Shown: positions 1-7,646 of the stretch, piece after piece | How positions within the stretch are numbered: position 1 is the stretch's first letter | Layout: the number at the start of each line of letters is the position of its first letter | Assembly: GCF_022701255.1 (NCBI RefSeq) | Contig: NZ_CP031705.1 | Coordinates: 3,968,001 to 4,032,000 of the forward strand | Origin: Microcoleus vaginatus HSN003 | GTDB taxonomy: Bacteria; Cyanobacteriota; Cyanobacteriia; Cyanobacteriales; Microcoleaceae | DNA length: 64,000 nt | Direction: 5' to 3' | Notes under the pieces: generated by a model | Told to the model about the DNA's origin: nothing | The model's input: only the letters and a program-made list of their open reading frames with translations | The model's database searches: none | Position numbers and translations under genes: made by a program

Positions 1-1317
1 TATTAAGGGGTAGCCGGCTGCTACGATTCCGGCAAAGCCGACTCCGACACCGATGCCGGTACCGACTGCTTGAATCGTATTTTGTAAATTGCGATCGCGC
101 TCTTTTTCCACTTTCTCATACTGTACCTGTTGTTTTTGAGCATCAACTTCCACAATGCCCCGGATTGTTTCAATCATCTGTTGAAACAATTGCCGTCCTA
201 CGGTAAGATAACTCATATTGACTTTAATCTGTTTCTGAAATATCGGGCAACTCCGGTCAACAAATTTTTGTATAAAATCTAAGTTATCCATTTCTTGGAC
301 GCTGCAATCGCCAAGTTGTTTGAGCCAATAACTATAATTTGCAACATTCGTTTCAATTGTAGTTTGGTGAAATTCTATATCTCGCAAATAGCGGGCATAA
401 TTTAACCCGATTTGGGGGAGTTCAGTCAGACACCCCTCCAGTTGTTCCAGCCGCTCCTCTCTATCTGATTTCAAACGGCTAAACTCTTCCACCTTCTCCT
501 CTAATTGCCTATAAATTTTTCTCGCTTCCTCATTGCATCGATACGCTTGGTGATAAGCATAAATGATTTTACTGCGGCAGCATAACAAATTGATTAGCGG
601 ACGGTAATAATAGCCATCCTCCTCCCACTTTAAAGTTTTTTCATTAGTATCTAACCAGACTAGAATATGACACTTTAACCTGGGATCTTCTTGACTATTG
701 TCAAATTCAAAAATGGGACTACCTAGAAGTTTTCCGTCACCGACTAAATAGGGTTTTGGCTGTTTAAGCTCTGAATCTTGAAACAAAGCCTCTACACAAT
801 CTACTGCTAAATCTTGATGATTGCCAGCAAAATCAACAGGTTTAGCAAATAATACTAGGGTTTGTCCCAGTGATGCTTCGATTTCACAAGGTAGCAGACA
901 GCCTTGAAAATTTAGACTGCTCAGTTGCTTGACTTCTACTGTAGAATTGCGAAAAAGCAGCGTGAAGTCTAGTGCGTAAGTGTCGTGGAGTCGGAGGGGA
1001 TAAATTACGCCTTTCAGAGGTAGTTGATCCGGTTGGCTAACAGTTGTAAATGACACCAGTCTCTCGACATTTGACTGCCAAAGTTCCACATACTCGCTCT
1101 GTTCGTTATTTTGGCTATTTCTATTGCTTAGGTTTTCAGGTAAAAAATCGAGCTTTGGCTCTGTTTGCAGCAGTTGTCCCAAAGCAACGCATTTATGCCA
1201 TAAATGGTCAGCCTCTACAGATTGTTTATCCCCTTTTGCCAGGTTGCTGCACAAATGAAAGGCAAACAGCATTAGTTTGGGGTTGGCAAGTTTGCCTGTC
1301 AATTGAGTATTGTTCAT
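1..1317 (-). CDS. Hypothetical protein with C-terminal glycine-rich membrane segment (3' end off window)
   Basis: The frame is open on the minus strand from position 1317 to the left edge (at least 439 codons), so the C-terminus is missing. The start is bracketed tightly: a TAG lies immediately upstream, leaving GTG at 1320 or ATG at 1317. I recognise no family. Visible are a soluble N-terminal part, a heptad-like helical middle (around residues 255-290), a second helical stretch, and near the window edge a hydrophobic glycine-rich segment beginning VGTGIGVGVGFAGI that looks like a membrane helix. It is the third gene of a minus-strand operon behind the TPR-CHAT protease (1690-5073) and a 114-residue protein, with gaps of about 10-17 bases. 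The context suggests a membrane partner or substrate of the protease; that is inference. Confidence 0.75.
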   Translation of the reverse strand, partial: MNNTQLTGKLANPKLMLFAFHLCSNLAKGDKQSVEADHLWHKCVALGQLLQTEPKLDFLPENLSNRNSQNNEQSEYVELWQSNVERLVSFTTVSQPDQLPLKGVIYPLRLHDTYALDFTLLFRNSTVEVKQLSSLNFQGCLLPCEIEASLGQTLVLFAKPVDFAGNHQDLAVDCVEALFQDSELKQPKPYLVGDGKLLGSPIFEFDNSQEDPRLKCHILVWLDTNEKTLKWEEDGYYYRPLINLLCCRSKIIYAYHQAYRCNEEARKIYRQLEEKVEEFSRLKSDREERLEQLEGCLTELPQIGLNYARYLRDIEFHQTTIETNVANYSYWLKQLGDCSVQEMDNLDFIQKFVDRSCPIFQKQIKVNMSYLTVGRQLFQQMIETIRGIVEVDAQKQQVQYEKVEKERDRNLQNTIQAVGTGIGVGVGFAGIVAAGYPLI

Positions 1318-1334
1318 CACCTAGAGCCTGAGTG

Positions 1335-1679
1335 CTATTTTGACTGGTTGGGGAAAGTTTCTTGGATGGCATTTGATAGCGTTTCTTTGGTGACTTCGCG
1401 ACGAGGTTTAGGCTCTGGCTCTGAAGGAGCCTTCACGTTGTCGCCGATTCCTGGTGGGCGAAACTTATTACTATCGCCCTGCAAGTTTATCAAAGCCTCA
1501 AGTATTGGACGGCGACTTTCACAATTACACCAAATTGAGACAGCATGAGATATTTGATTAATATCATCTGACAGACTAGCACGTAGCTGGTGTAATTCAG
1601 CCTCGTGTTTATAAAATAATTGAGGCTGGGTAGCAATCAACAGTTGAAATGCTCTAGTGTTGTCTTCTTCAAATGACAT
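1335..1679 (-). CDS. Small hypothetical protein between CHAT protease and membrane protein
   Basis: This 114-residue protein starts MSFEEDNTRAFQLL. Its N-terminal 70 residues look helical and include one Cys-x-Cys (WCNCES). The C-terminal 45 residues are proline- and charge-rich and probably disordered. It begins 10 bases after the stop of the CHAT gene and ends 14-17 bases before the next gene, so co-transcription is likely. No enzyme motif is visible and I do not recognise the family. A linker or adaptor role between protease and membrane protein is possible but is only a guess from position. Confidence 0.75.
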   Translation of the reverse strand: MSFEEDNTRAFQLLIATQPQLFYKHEAELHQLRASLSDDINQISHAVSIWCNCESRRPILEALINLQGDSNKFRPPGIGDNVKAPSEPEPKPRREVTKETLSNAIQETFPNQSK

Positions 1680-1689
1680 TTATAGACTC

Positions 1690-4600
1690 CTATTGACCGA
1701 TAGCACAGAAAGCAGCCCAGTGGTAAGGCGATTGAAAAGGTTTAGCTTTAGCTTCCATCTTATTAAATAATGCAGGTAACTGTACAATTTTTTGTGTGGG
1801 ACTCAAGGTAAGTTTGCTTGTCCATAGCTGCAAATCTTCTTTAGTGGCATCCCGCAGCCAAACTTGAGCTGATTTAAGGGCAAGGGAGACACTTAACCCG
1901 GCTTTGAGAAGCTGATAAAATTTTATCATTAAAAATGAGGCTGACAAATCGCTGACGGCCCACAAAGTCGCTACTACACTAGAGCTACCAGCCGCCAGGA
2001 AACCGCTAGGTAAGCTGATATATTCGTCGCTGATGCTGTTAAATTCGCTGATGCCTGTTTCGCAGGCGGAGAGGACAACCAGGCGGCATTCTCGGAGGTC
2101 AAGGTCAAAGATATCTGCGAAGGTGAGGCATTTGGTGAGGTCGAGGGTGTTGCCATTTTGTAAGGGTAGATAGCGAGTGGGGTTTTCTTCAGGGGGAGGC
2201 GGGGGTAATTCGCAGTCGGCTAGCAGCAATGCTGATAGCAAAGGTTGATTAAAGTTAAAGTAGCCATGACAGCTAAAGTGGGCGCAGTGGGTGATGCGGA
2301 GACGGCTGTTATCTATGAATAATTTTTTGGCATCTCTTTGGATGAGGATATCTTTGAAGTCGAAATGCTGACTAATCACTTGTACTTCTAAGTCGCTACA
2401 GTTCAGGTCATTAGAGGGATTTTGGACGGCAAATAGGTGAGTGAAATTTGGGCGTTTTCGCCTTTGTGCCTGTTGCAGCAGTTGACAACTGGGGGAATAG
2501 CGGACACCTTGTTTGAAGCAATCTAGTAAGTAGGGATTGATGGGTTCAGGAGACTGAGTTTCTGGGTTAAATCGCTTCCAGGTTTCAGGGCTAACCGCCA
2601 AAGCGTGAAGGGGGAACAGGTGTAGGAAAATGTGGGGAATTAAAATTAGTCGATCGCAGTGTTTGGGTACTTTCCCCAGAATTTCATTGATATGCAATAT
2701 TTCAGATAAGCTTTGGAGGCGAGGGGCTAGGTTTTCCCGCCATTGCCATTGGGTTTGATCTTCTTCTTGGTAATCTCTCAGATATTCCTCGCCCCAATTT
2801 ACCAAGGCTTGAAAGTCGGCTTTTGAAGATTGCCATACTATAGGATTTGGTGATTGGGGGGTGATAATGAAAGTAAGGAATTTGTCGCCCAGGATGTACC
2901 ATTCAAGGATAGCGGTGTTTTCTGCAGTGAGGGCTTGAATATCGCTGTAGAAGATGCCTTTAACTTCTTGAGTCAGGAGGAAGTCGGGGTCAATGGGTTT
3001 GATGTCACGGACGACCAGCTCGTCGAGTTGTTGCCGCAATTGGGTGAGATGGGTTTGATCGCGGCTGGTAGTTTGTAGGGTGTCGATTTGGAGGCCGCGT
3101 TCTCCCGATATTGTGCCGCCGTTGCTGTTACGATTTGTCTGTTGGTTGTCTAGTCGGCGCTGTTCGGCATCAATTTCTTGACGCAGGCGCGAGAGTTCCT
3201 TGAGAACGGTTTGGGGAAGATCGCCTTTGGGGTATAACTCGCGGGTGGCAACGAGTTCCACTAAGTTTCGGGCTTTGCTGCGTTCGACGTATTCTATGGC
3301 TTCGGTGTAGTTTTTTAGCTTTAGGCAAACTTCCACCATATTTCGATAGAGTTGATTCCATTCTTCGGCTAATTTCTGCTTGGTTTCATCCCCAGATTGA
3401 ATCTCGCCCCGTAAAAATTCTACTGTTTCAATCGCTGCGGCATAGGTATCATAAGCGAGTTTCCATTGCTGGTTACTTCGGTAAAGATTACCTAAATTAA
3501 ACAAAGTTTCTGTATATTTTTGCGGGAAAGCCTCACGAGTAGCGTCACGAGTTCTGATAGTTAAAGCATTGTGGTAATAATTTTTCGCCAGTTCGATATT
3601 CTGAGCTTTCTCTCCCCTGATTCTGTGACGGTAGGCTTCTCCCAGATTATTTTGCGTGCCCGCCCAATATTCGGGAAAGGCATCACGGGTGAGGACGGTT
3701 AATGCAGCAGTGTAAGATGCGATCGCCAGTTCGATATTCTCTGCTTTCTCTCCCCTGATTCTGTCACTGTAGGCAACTCCCAGATTATTTTGCGTCTGGG
3801 CCCACTCTTCGGGAAAAGCCTCGCAGGTGTAGACGGATAATGCAGCAGTGTAAGATGCGATCGCCAGTTCGATATTCTCTGCTTTCTCTCCCCTGATTCT
3901 GTTACTGTAGGCAATTCCCAGATTATTTTGCGTCTGAGCGCAATCTTCGGGAAAGGCATCGCGGGTGCGGACGGATAATGCAGCAGTGTAAGATGCGATC
4001 GCCAGTTCGATATTCTCTGCTTTCTCTCCCCTGATTCTGTAACTGTAGGCAATTCCCAGATTATTTCGCGTCAGAGCCCATTTTTCGGGAAAGGCATCGG
4101 GGGTGAGGACGGTTAATGCAGCAGTGAAATATGCGATCGCCAGTTCGATATTCTGAGCTTTCTCTCCCCTGATTCTGTTACGGTAGGCAACTCCCAGATT
4201 ATTTTGCGTCGTTGCCAGATACTCGGAAAAAGCTTCGCGGGTGAGGACGGATAATGCAGCAGTGTAAGATGCGATCGCCAGTTCGATATTCTGAGCTTTC
4301 TCTCCCCTGACTCTTTCAGTGTAGGCAATTGCCAGATTATTTTGCGTCTGGGCCCATTTTTTGGGAAAGGCATCGCGGGTGTAGACGGTTAATGCAGCAG
4401 TGTAAGATGCGATCGCACTTTCGATATTCTGTGCTTTCTCTCCCCTGATTCTGTCACTGTAGGCAATTGCCAGATTATTTTGCGTTAGGGCCCATTTTTC
4501 GCTCCCGGGTTCCCGATTACTTAAAAGTATTTGATAACCGGTAATGGCAATTTCAAGATTATTCGCTCTCTCCCCCTGCGGAAAGTCACTAATATGACTA

Positions 4601-5073
4601 ATCAAGTTTCCAATGAGGCCGAGAGTAAATTCAATTGCTTTGGGATGTTCGGCAATTAAATTCTGGGTCACTTGCTGTAAAGTCTCGGCAAAACGGTCAT
4701 TGAGGAGATGTTGCCGCCCGGCCAGCATGGGGTAAATTACTTTAATATCGCCCCGGATATCTGCTTCTGCTTGCAATAATTCTCCGATAAACTTTGCATA
4801 CTCTTGAGGATTTTCACCTTCTGAGTTATCGCTCTCTCCGTCATCGTTCATCCCCAAGAATTGCCCTATCTGACTGGCAAGATTTCGTAAATAATTAGCC
4901 TGATTTTCCTGTCCTTCCTCTACCAGGTTTTCTGCTACTACCTCGCAAAATTGCAGAAACCCCGAATCTACCAATTCTAAGTTAGCCTGTAAAATCGGCA
5001 GTTCCTCATCGTTGGGGCAATTCAGGAGTGTCTCAATCAATTGCAGATAAACTTGGGTGCGGGTTTCTTCCAT
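1690..5073 (-). CDS. TPR-CHAT protein (caspase-like CHAT protease with tandem TPR-like repeats)
   Basis: This is a 1127-residue protein. Residues 1-75 form a helical N-terminal module that I have seen on other cyanobacterial TPR-CHAT proteins. Residues about 190-520 hold about seven near-identical 46-residue repeats built on NNLxxAYxxRIRGEKAxNIE, followed by more TPR-like helices and a coiled coil (about 600-690). The CHAT domain covers about 800-1127. Its expected catalytic pair is visible: His in HFSCHGYF (about 936) and Cys in LSACETG (about 1004), followed by the usual SGFLAAGSSSVVATLWAVSD block. CHAT proteins are caspase-superfamily peptidases; one (Csx29) acts as a cleavage effector in type III-E CRISPR systems. 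It is the first gene of a three-gene operon reading leftward. Both catalytic residues are present, so it is predicted active; the substrate is unknown. Confidence 0.9.
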   Translation of the reverse strand: MEETRTQVYLQLIETLLNCPNDEELPILQANLELVDSGFLQFCEVVAENLVEEGQENQANYLRNLASQIGQFLGMNDDGESDNSEGENPQEYAKFIGELLQAEADIRGDIKVIYPMLAGRQHLLNDRFAETLQQVTQNLIAEHPKAIEFTLGLIGNLISHISDFPQGERANNLEIAITGYQILLSNREPGSEKWALTQNNLAIAYSDRIRGEKAQNIESAIASYTAALTVYTRDAFPKKWAQTQNNLAIAYTERVRGEKAQNIELAIASYTAALSVLTREAFSEYLATTQNNLGVAYRNRIRGEKAQNIELAIAYFTAALTVLTPDAFPEKWALTRNNLGIAYSYRIRGEKAENIELAIASYTAALSVRTRDAFPEDCAQTQNNLGIAYSNRIRGEKAENIELAIASYTAALSVYTCEAFPEEWAQTQNNLGVAYSDRIRGEKAENIELAIASYTAALTVLTRDAFPEYWAGTQNNLGEAYRHRIRGEKAQNIELAKNYYHNALTIRTRDATREAFPQKYTETLFNLGNLYRSNQQWKLAYDTYAAAIETVEFLRGEIQSGDETKQKLAEEWNQLYRNMVEVCLKLKNYTEAIEYVERSKARNLVELVATRELYPKGDLPQTVLKELSRLRQEIDAEQRRLDNQQTNRNSNGGTISGERGLQIDTLQTTSRDQTHLTQLRQQLDELVVRDIKPIDPDFLLTQEVKGIFYSDIQALTAENTAILEWYILGDKFLTFIITPQSPNPIVWQSSKADFQALVNWGEEYLRDYQEEDQTQWQWRENLAPRLQSLSEILHINEILGKVPKHCDRLILIPHIFLHLFPLHALAVSPETWKRFNPETQSPEPINPYLLDCFKQGVRYSPSCQLLQQAQRRKRPNFTHLFAVQNPSNDLNCSDLEVQVISQHFDFKDILIQRDAKKLFIDNSRLRITHCAHFSCHGYFNFNQPLLSALLLADCELPPPPPEENPTRYLPLQNGNTLDLTKCLTFADIFDLDLRECRLVVLSACETGISEFNSISDEYISLPSGFLAAGSSSVVATLWAVSDLSASFLMIKFYQLLKAGLSVSLALKSAQVWLRDATKEDLQLWTSKLTLSPTQKIVQLPALFNKMEAKAKPFQSPYHWAAFCAIGQ
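3585..4480 (-). repeat. 138-bp tandem repeats inside the CHAT gene
   Basis: The DNA encoding the TPR-like array repeats with a period of 138 bp (46 codons). The segment TTCGATATTCT(C/G)(A/T)GCTTTC recurs once per unit, and several units differ at only a few bases. Such nucleotide identity points to recent unit duplication or gene conversion. Protein coding explains the array, so it is not a CRISPR or a satellite. Confidence 0.85.
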
Positions 5074-5153
5074 TGTGGGGAGTTGTCAGTAACACCGATG
5101 TTTATTTTATCACGATTGGTGGTTTGGCGGTTGACGCTCCCCCGTATCAATTT

Positions 5154-5831
5154 CTACCCCATCCCGAACAAGTAATCGAAATTACCCTCTCCCACAGAGT
5201 TTTTAAGCGTATTGATAATTTTCTTTGTATTATCGTGAGGCCCTTCAATATAACAAGGTTTTCCATTGCGACCGAATTTCAAGCCAATTTCGCTGGTTGA
5301 TTCTCCTAAATGAGCCTTCGACTGCTCGAAATCGCGATGCGGTTCAAAGCCTAATGTTTTGGCATAAGCGATCGCACCCCAAACTAGGGCTTGTGCTTGC
5401 TCTAAACTAATCTCCTCGTACTCTTGCATAAACTGCGAGTAACAAAGCTGAACGAAATTTTTATATTGGCTATCGTTGCAGTTACGTGGCGGCATGGCAT
5501 CCTTAACTCCCAAACACCAGTAGTCGATCAAATAAGAGGCTGTAACAAAACGATTGTATCCCTTGGAACGGGTAACCACCACTAAACCCAAACCGCTCGT
5601 TTCAGAGGTTTCATTCCCCAACAATACCTTCGCAAAATTTACATCCACGAGACATTGAGCAACGGGCAATAACTCTCCTTTTTCGGCGCTAGCGAGGGCT
5701 GTTTGTTCTGCATGAGATTGAAGAAAGGTACTGACTTCGGATGCTTTCAATCCTAACTTTCGGGCAATTTGTTTGGGCGTTAATTGGCGATCGCGCAGGT
5801 TGAGAATTTCTTGTTCTTGTTCGGGCTGCAT
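5154..5831 (-). CDS. HTH-containing conserved hypothetical protein
   Basis: This is a 225-residue protein. The N-terminal 40 residues (LTPKQIARKLGLKASEVSTF) have the shape of a sigma-region-4-like helix-turn-helix. The C-terminal region ends with a conserved-looking block containing GRNGKPCYIEGPHDN followed by VGEGNFDYLFG. I know similar proteins in cyanobacteria only as uncharacterised HTH proteins. It is separated by 80 bases from the CHAT gene start (5073) and reads the same way, so it could be transcribed into that operon, but no overlap links them. Function is unknown beyond probable nucleic-acid binding. Confidence 0.7.
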   Translation of the reverse strand: MQPEQEQEILNLRDRQLTPKQIARKLGLKASEVSTFLQSHAEQTALASAEKGELLPVAQCLVDVNFAKVLLGNETSETSGLGLVVVTRSKGYNRFVTASYLIDYWCLGVKDAMPPRNCNDSQYKNFVQLCYSQFMQEYEEISLEQAQALVWGAIAYAKTLGFEPHRDFEQSKAHLGESTSEIGLKFGRNGKPCYIEGPHDNTKKIINTLKNSVGEGNFDYLFGMG

Positions 5832-5924
5832 GGTTTTTCTATTGCCGTCAGGGCTGGGTTCGAGCGGAGTCGATCATTGTACCGCGTTTTTGCGACCAAC
5901 TTCGTAACATTGCAAAGATTGAGG

Positions 5925-6165
5925 AAAAAACCCGGTTTCTTTGATGGTGCGAGTGGCGAGAAACCTCGGTTAGCCCGATAGTCCGCCAGGGGTTGAAACC
6001 CCTGTCTCATAGCAAAAGTCCTCTTAAAGAGGACTAAAGAGTTTTTCATTTTTATCTCAGATTTTCAGTCGGTTTCAACCGACTTTCGCTATTAGCCAGG
6101 GGTTTCAACCCCTGGCGGTTGTGGCAACACCACTAGAGTACAAGCAACATAGGAAAAAACCGGGT
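5925..6165. repeat. Intergenic cluster of dispersed palindromes
   Basis: The 340 bases between the HTH gene and the hydroxylase hold no gene. They carry two palindromic repeats in opposite orientation: CAGGGGTTGAAACCCCTG near 5988, and around 6070-6118 TCGGTTTCAACCGA followed by CCAGGGGTTTCAACCCCTGG. Between them is GTCCTCTTAAAGAGGAC. Two copies of an AAACCCGGTTTCT motif (about 5938 and 6150, opposite orientation) flank them. Related elements recur at 11575, 15131, 41880, 48230 and 49252. Confidence 0.7.
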
Positions 6166-6170
6166 TTCTT

Positions 6171-7442
6171 CTAATTTTGCGCTAATTCTGGCGGCCGGCC
6201 TATTAAACCGGTCATCAAGCGCAAAGCTAAAAACCTCACTGGGGGAATTGTCCGCAAACACCACAATCCAAAGCGGCGAAATGCTACAATTGGCAGCCAA
6301 GTATTGGAAAATAATCTGTCTAGAAAATCTGTAAATCCTAACACGATTAAATTCTCTTTTTTGCGCCAGTTGTGATACCGTTTCAATACTCGCAAATCGC
6401 CGATATCTTCGCCTTGTTGGTGCGCTTGCTGCAAGATTTGGGCGATCGCCCCAGCGTCTCGAATGCCCATATTTAATCCCTGGCCGCCGACGGGATGGCA
6501 GCAGTGGGCGGCATCGCCAATTAGTGCTAATCTGGGCAAAACGTAGCGATCGCTCTGCATTAACTGCACCGGAAACAAAAAGCGATCGCTCTCCAATTCC
6601 AAACGCCCCAAAAGCCCGCCCGTGCGCTGTTCCAACAAAGTCAAAAACTCTTTTTCATCCATTTGTTGCAAAGCTTTTGCTTCCGCGTGGGGTGCTGTCC
6701 AAACTACTTGACAGCGGTTCCCAGGTAATGGTAAGACTCCCATCGGGCCGCTCGGCCAAAAGCGCTCAAAAGCTATATCATTGTGCGGTTTTTCTGCTTT
6801 AATAGTGATAGCAACGCAGGATTGCCAGTATTTCCAGCCGCGAGTGCTGATGTTGGCTTCGGTGCGGATGCGCGATCGCGAACCGTCGGCTGCGACTAAT
6901 AATTTGCTGCGAATTGTGCGGGTTTCGCCGTGTTGTTTGACTTCTATTTCGGCGCAATGAGTTAAATATTTTACCTCGACTACTTCCGCCGGACAAACCC
7001 AACTAAAATTCGGGTTTTTTGCCAAAGATTCTTGCAAAGCTGACAGCATGACTCGGTGCTCGCCAACGTAACCTAAAGCTGTTTTTGGTACTGGCAATTT
7101 GCCAGTATTTCCCAAGTCTGGGCGGTGGAATTCGACGACACCGGGATAGTCGCCGTCGCAGAGGCTAATTTGCTCGAAGGTGGTGATTTGCGGCAAGATT
7201 TGCTGCCACACGCCGATACCTTCTAAGATCATTCCTGATAGCAGGGTGATTGCATAGGCTTGTTTTTTGGCTGCGGCGGCGGCGGGGAGTTGGGTTTCAA
7301 TTATTGCTATTTTTAAGCCGGAATCTTTTAAGGCGCTGGCTAAGGTGGCCCCGACTATGCCGCCTCCGACGATGGCTATGTCAAAGTCAAGTGTCTGTGT
7401 TTCCGTGGAGGCTGTGGTTGGAGAAAATTGGTTTACAGGCAT
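6171..7442 (-). CDS. FAD-dependent hydroxylase, UbiH/Coq6 family
   Basis: This 423-residue flavoprotein monooxygenase has the N-terminal Rossmann motif IVGGGIVGATLASAL and the second FAD motif of the family, LIGDAAHCCHPVGGQGLN, followed by the MGIRDA helix. DG motif residues are present (AADGSRS). The family hydroxylates aromatic rings of quinone precursors or related substrates. Cyanobacteria make plastoquinone and phylloquinone rather than ubiquinone, so the substrate here is uncertain. A TTG two codons upstream is also possible, but ATG at 7442 is preferred. No same-strand neighbour is close enough to be an operon partner. Confidence 0.88.
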   Translation of the reverse strand: MPVNQFSPTTASTETQTLDFDIAIVGGGIVGATLASALKDSGLKIAIIETQLPAAAAAKKQAYAITLLSGMILEGIGVWQQILPQITTFEQISLCDGDYPGVVEFHRPDLGNTGKLPVPKTALGYVGEHRVMLSALQESLAKNPNFSWVCPAEVVEVKYLTHCAEIEVKQHGETRTIRSKLLVAADGSRSRIRTEANISTRGWKYWQSCVAITIKAEKPHNDIAFERFWPSGPMGVLPLPGNRCQVVWTAPHAEAKALQQMDEKEFLTLLEQRTGGLLGRLELESDRFLFPVQLMQSDRYVLPRLALIGDAAHCCHPVGGQGLNMGIRDAGAIAQILQQAHQQGEDIGDLRVLKRYHNWRKKENLIVLGFTDFLDRLFSNTWLPIVAFRRFGLWCLRTIPPVRFLALRLMTGLIGRPPELAQN

Positions 7443-7448
7443 TTTCAA

Positions 7449-7646
7449 GGGATTTTGTCAAAGTTAATTGGATTGTTACTTTGTTATTGTAAAGAATTAT
7501 TTCGATTTAGGGCGATCGAGCGACGGAGACGGGAGATGGGGAGACGGGGAGACGTTTAGAAATTTATGATTAATGACAACCATCAACGATCAACTGCCCA
7601 CTATCAACTGCCAACAGTCAACAGTCAACAGTCAACTGTCAACTGT
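7449..7646. repeat. Intergenic region with heptanucleotide repeats
   Basis: There is no gene here. Near 7520-7555 the DNA is a G/A-rich series of GGGAGAC-like units. From 7575 to 7649 it becomes a run of CAACTGC, CAACAGT and CAACTGT heptamers that ends at the stop codon of the histidine kinase gene. This is the classic STRR-type heptamer tract of cyanobacteria. Confidence 0.75.

Noticed and set aside
3585-4480. Regular repeats that could suggest a CRISPR array
   Set aside because: The period is 138 bp, there are no variable spacers, and the repeats code for TPR-like protein units.
5784-6049. Short frames containing KKPGFF or RANRGFSPL
   Set aside because: They are translations of the AAACCCGGTTTCT and GGTTGAAACC dispersed repeats, which give similar peptides wherever they occur.
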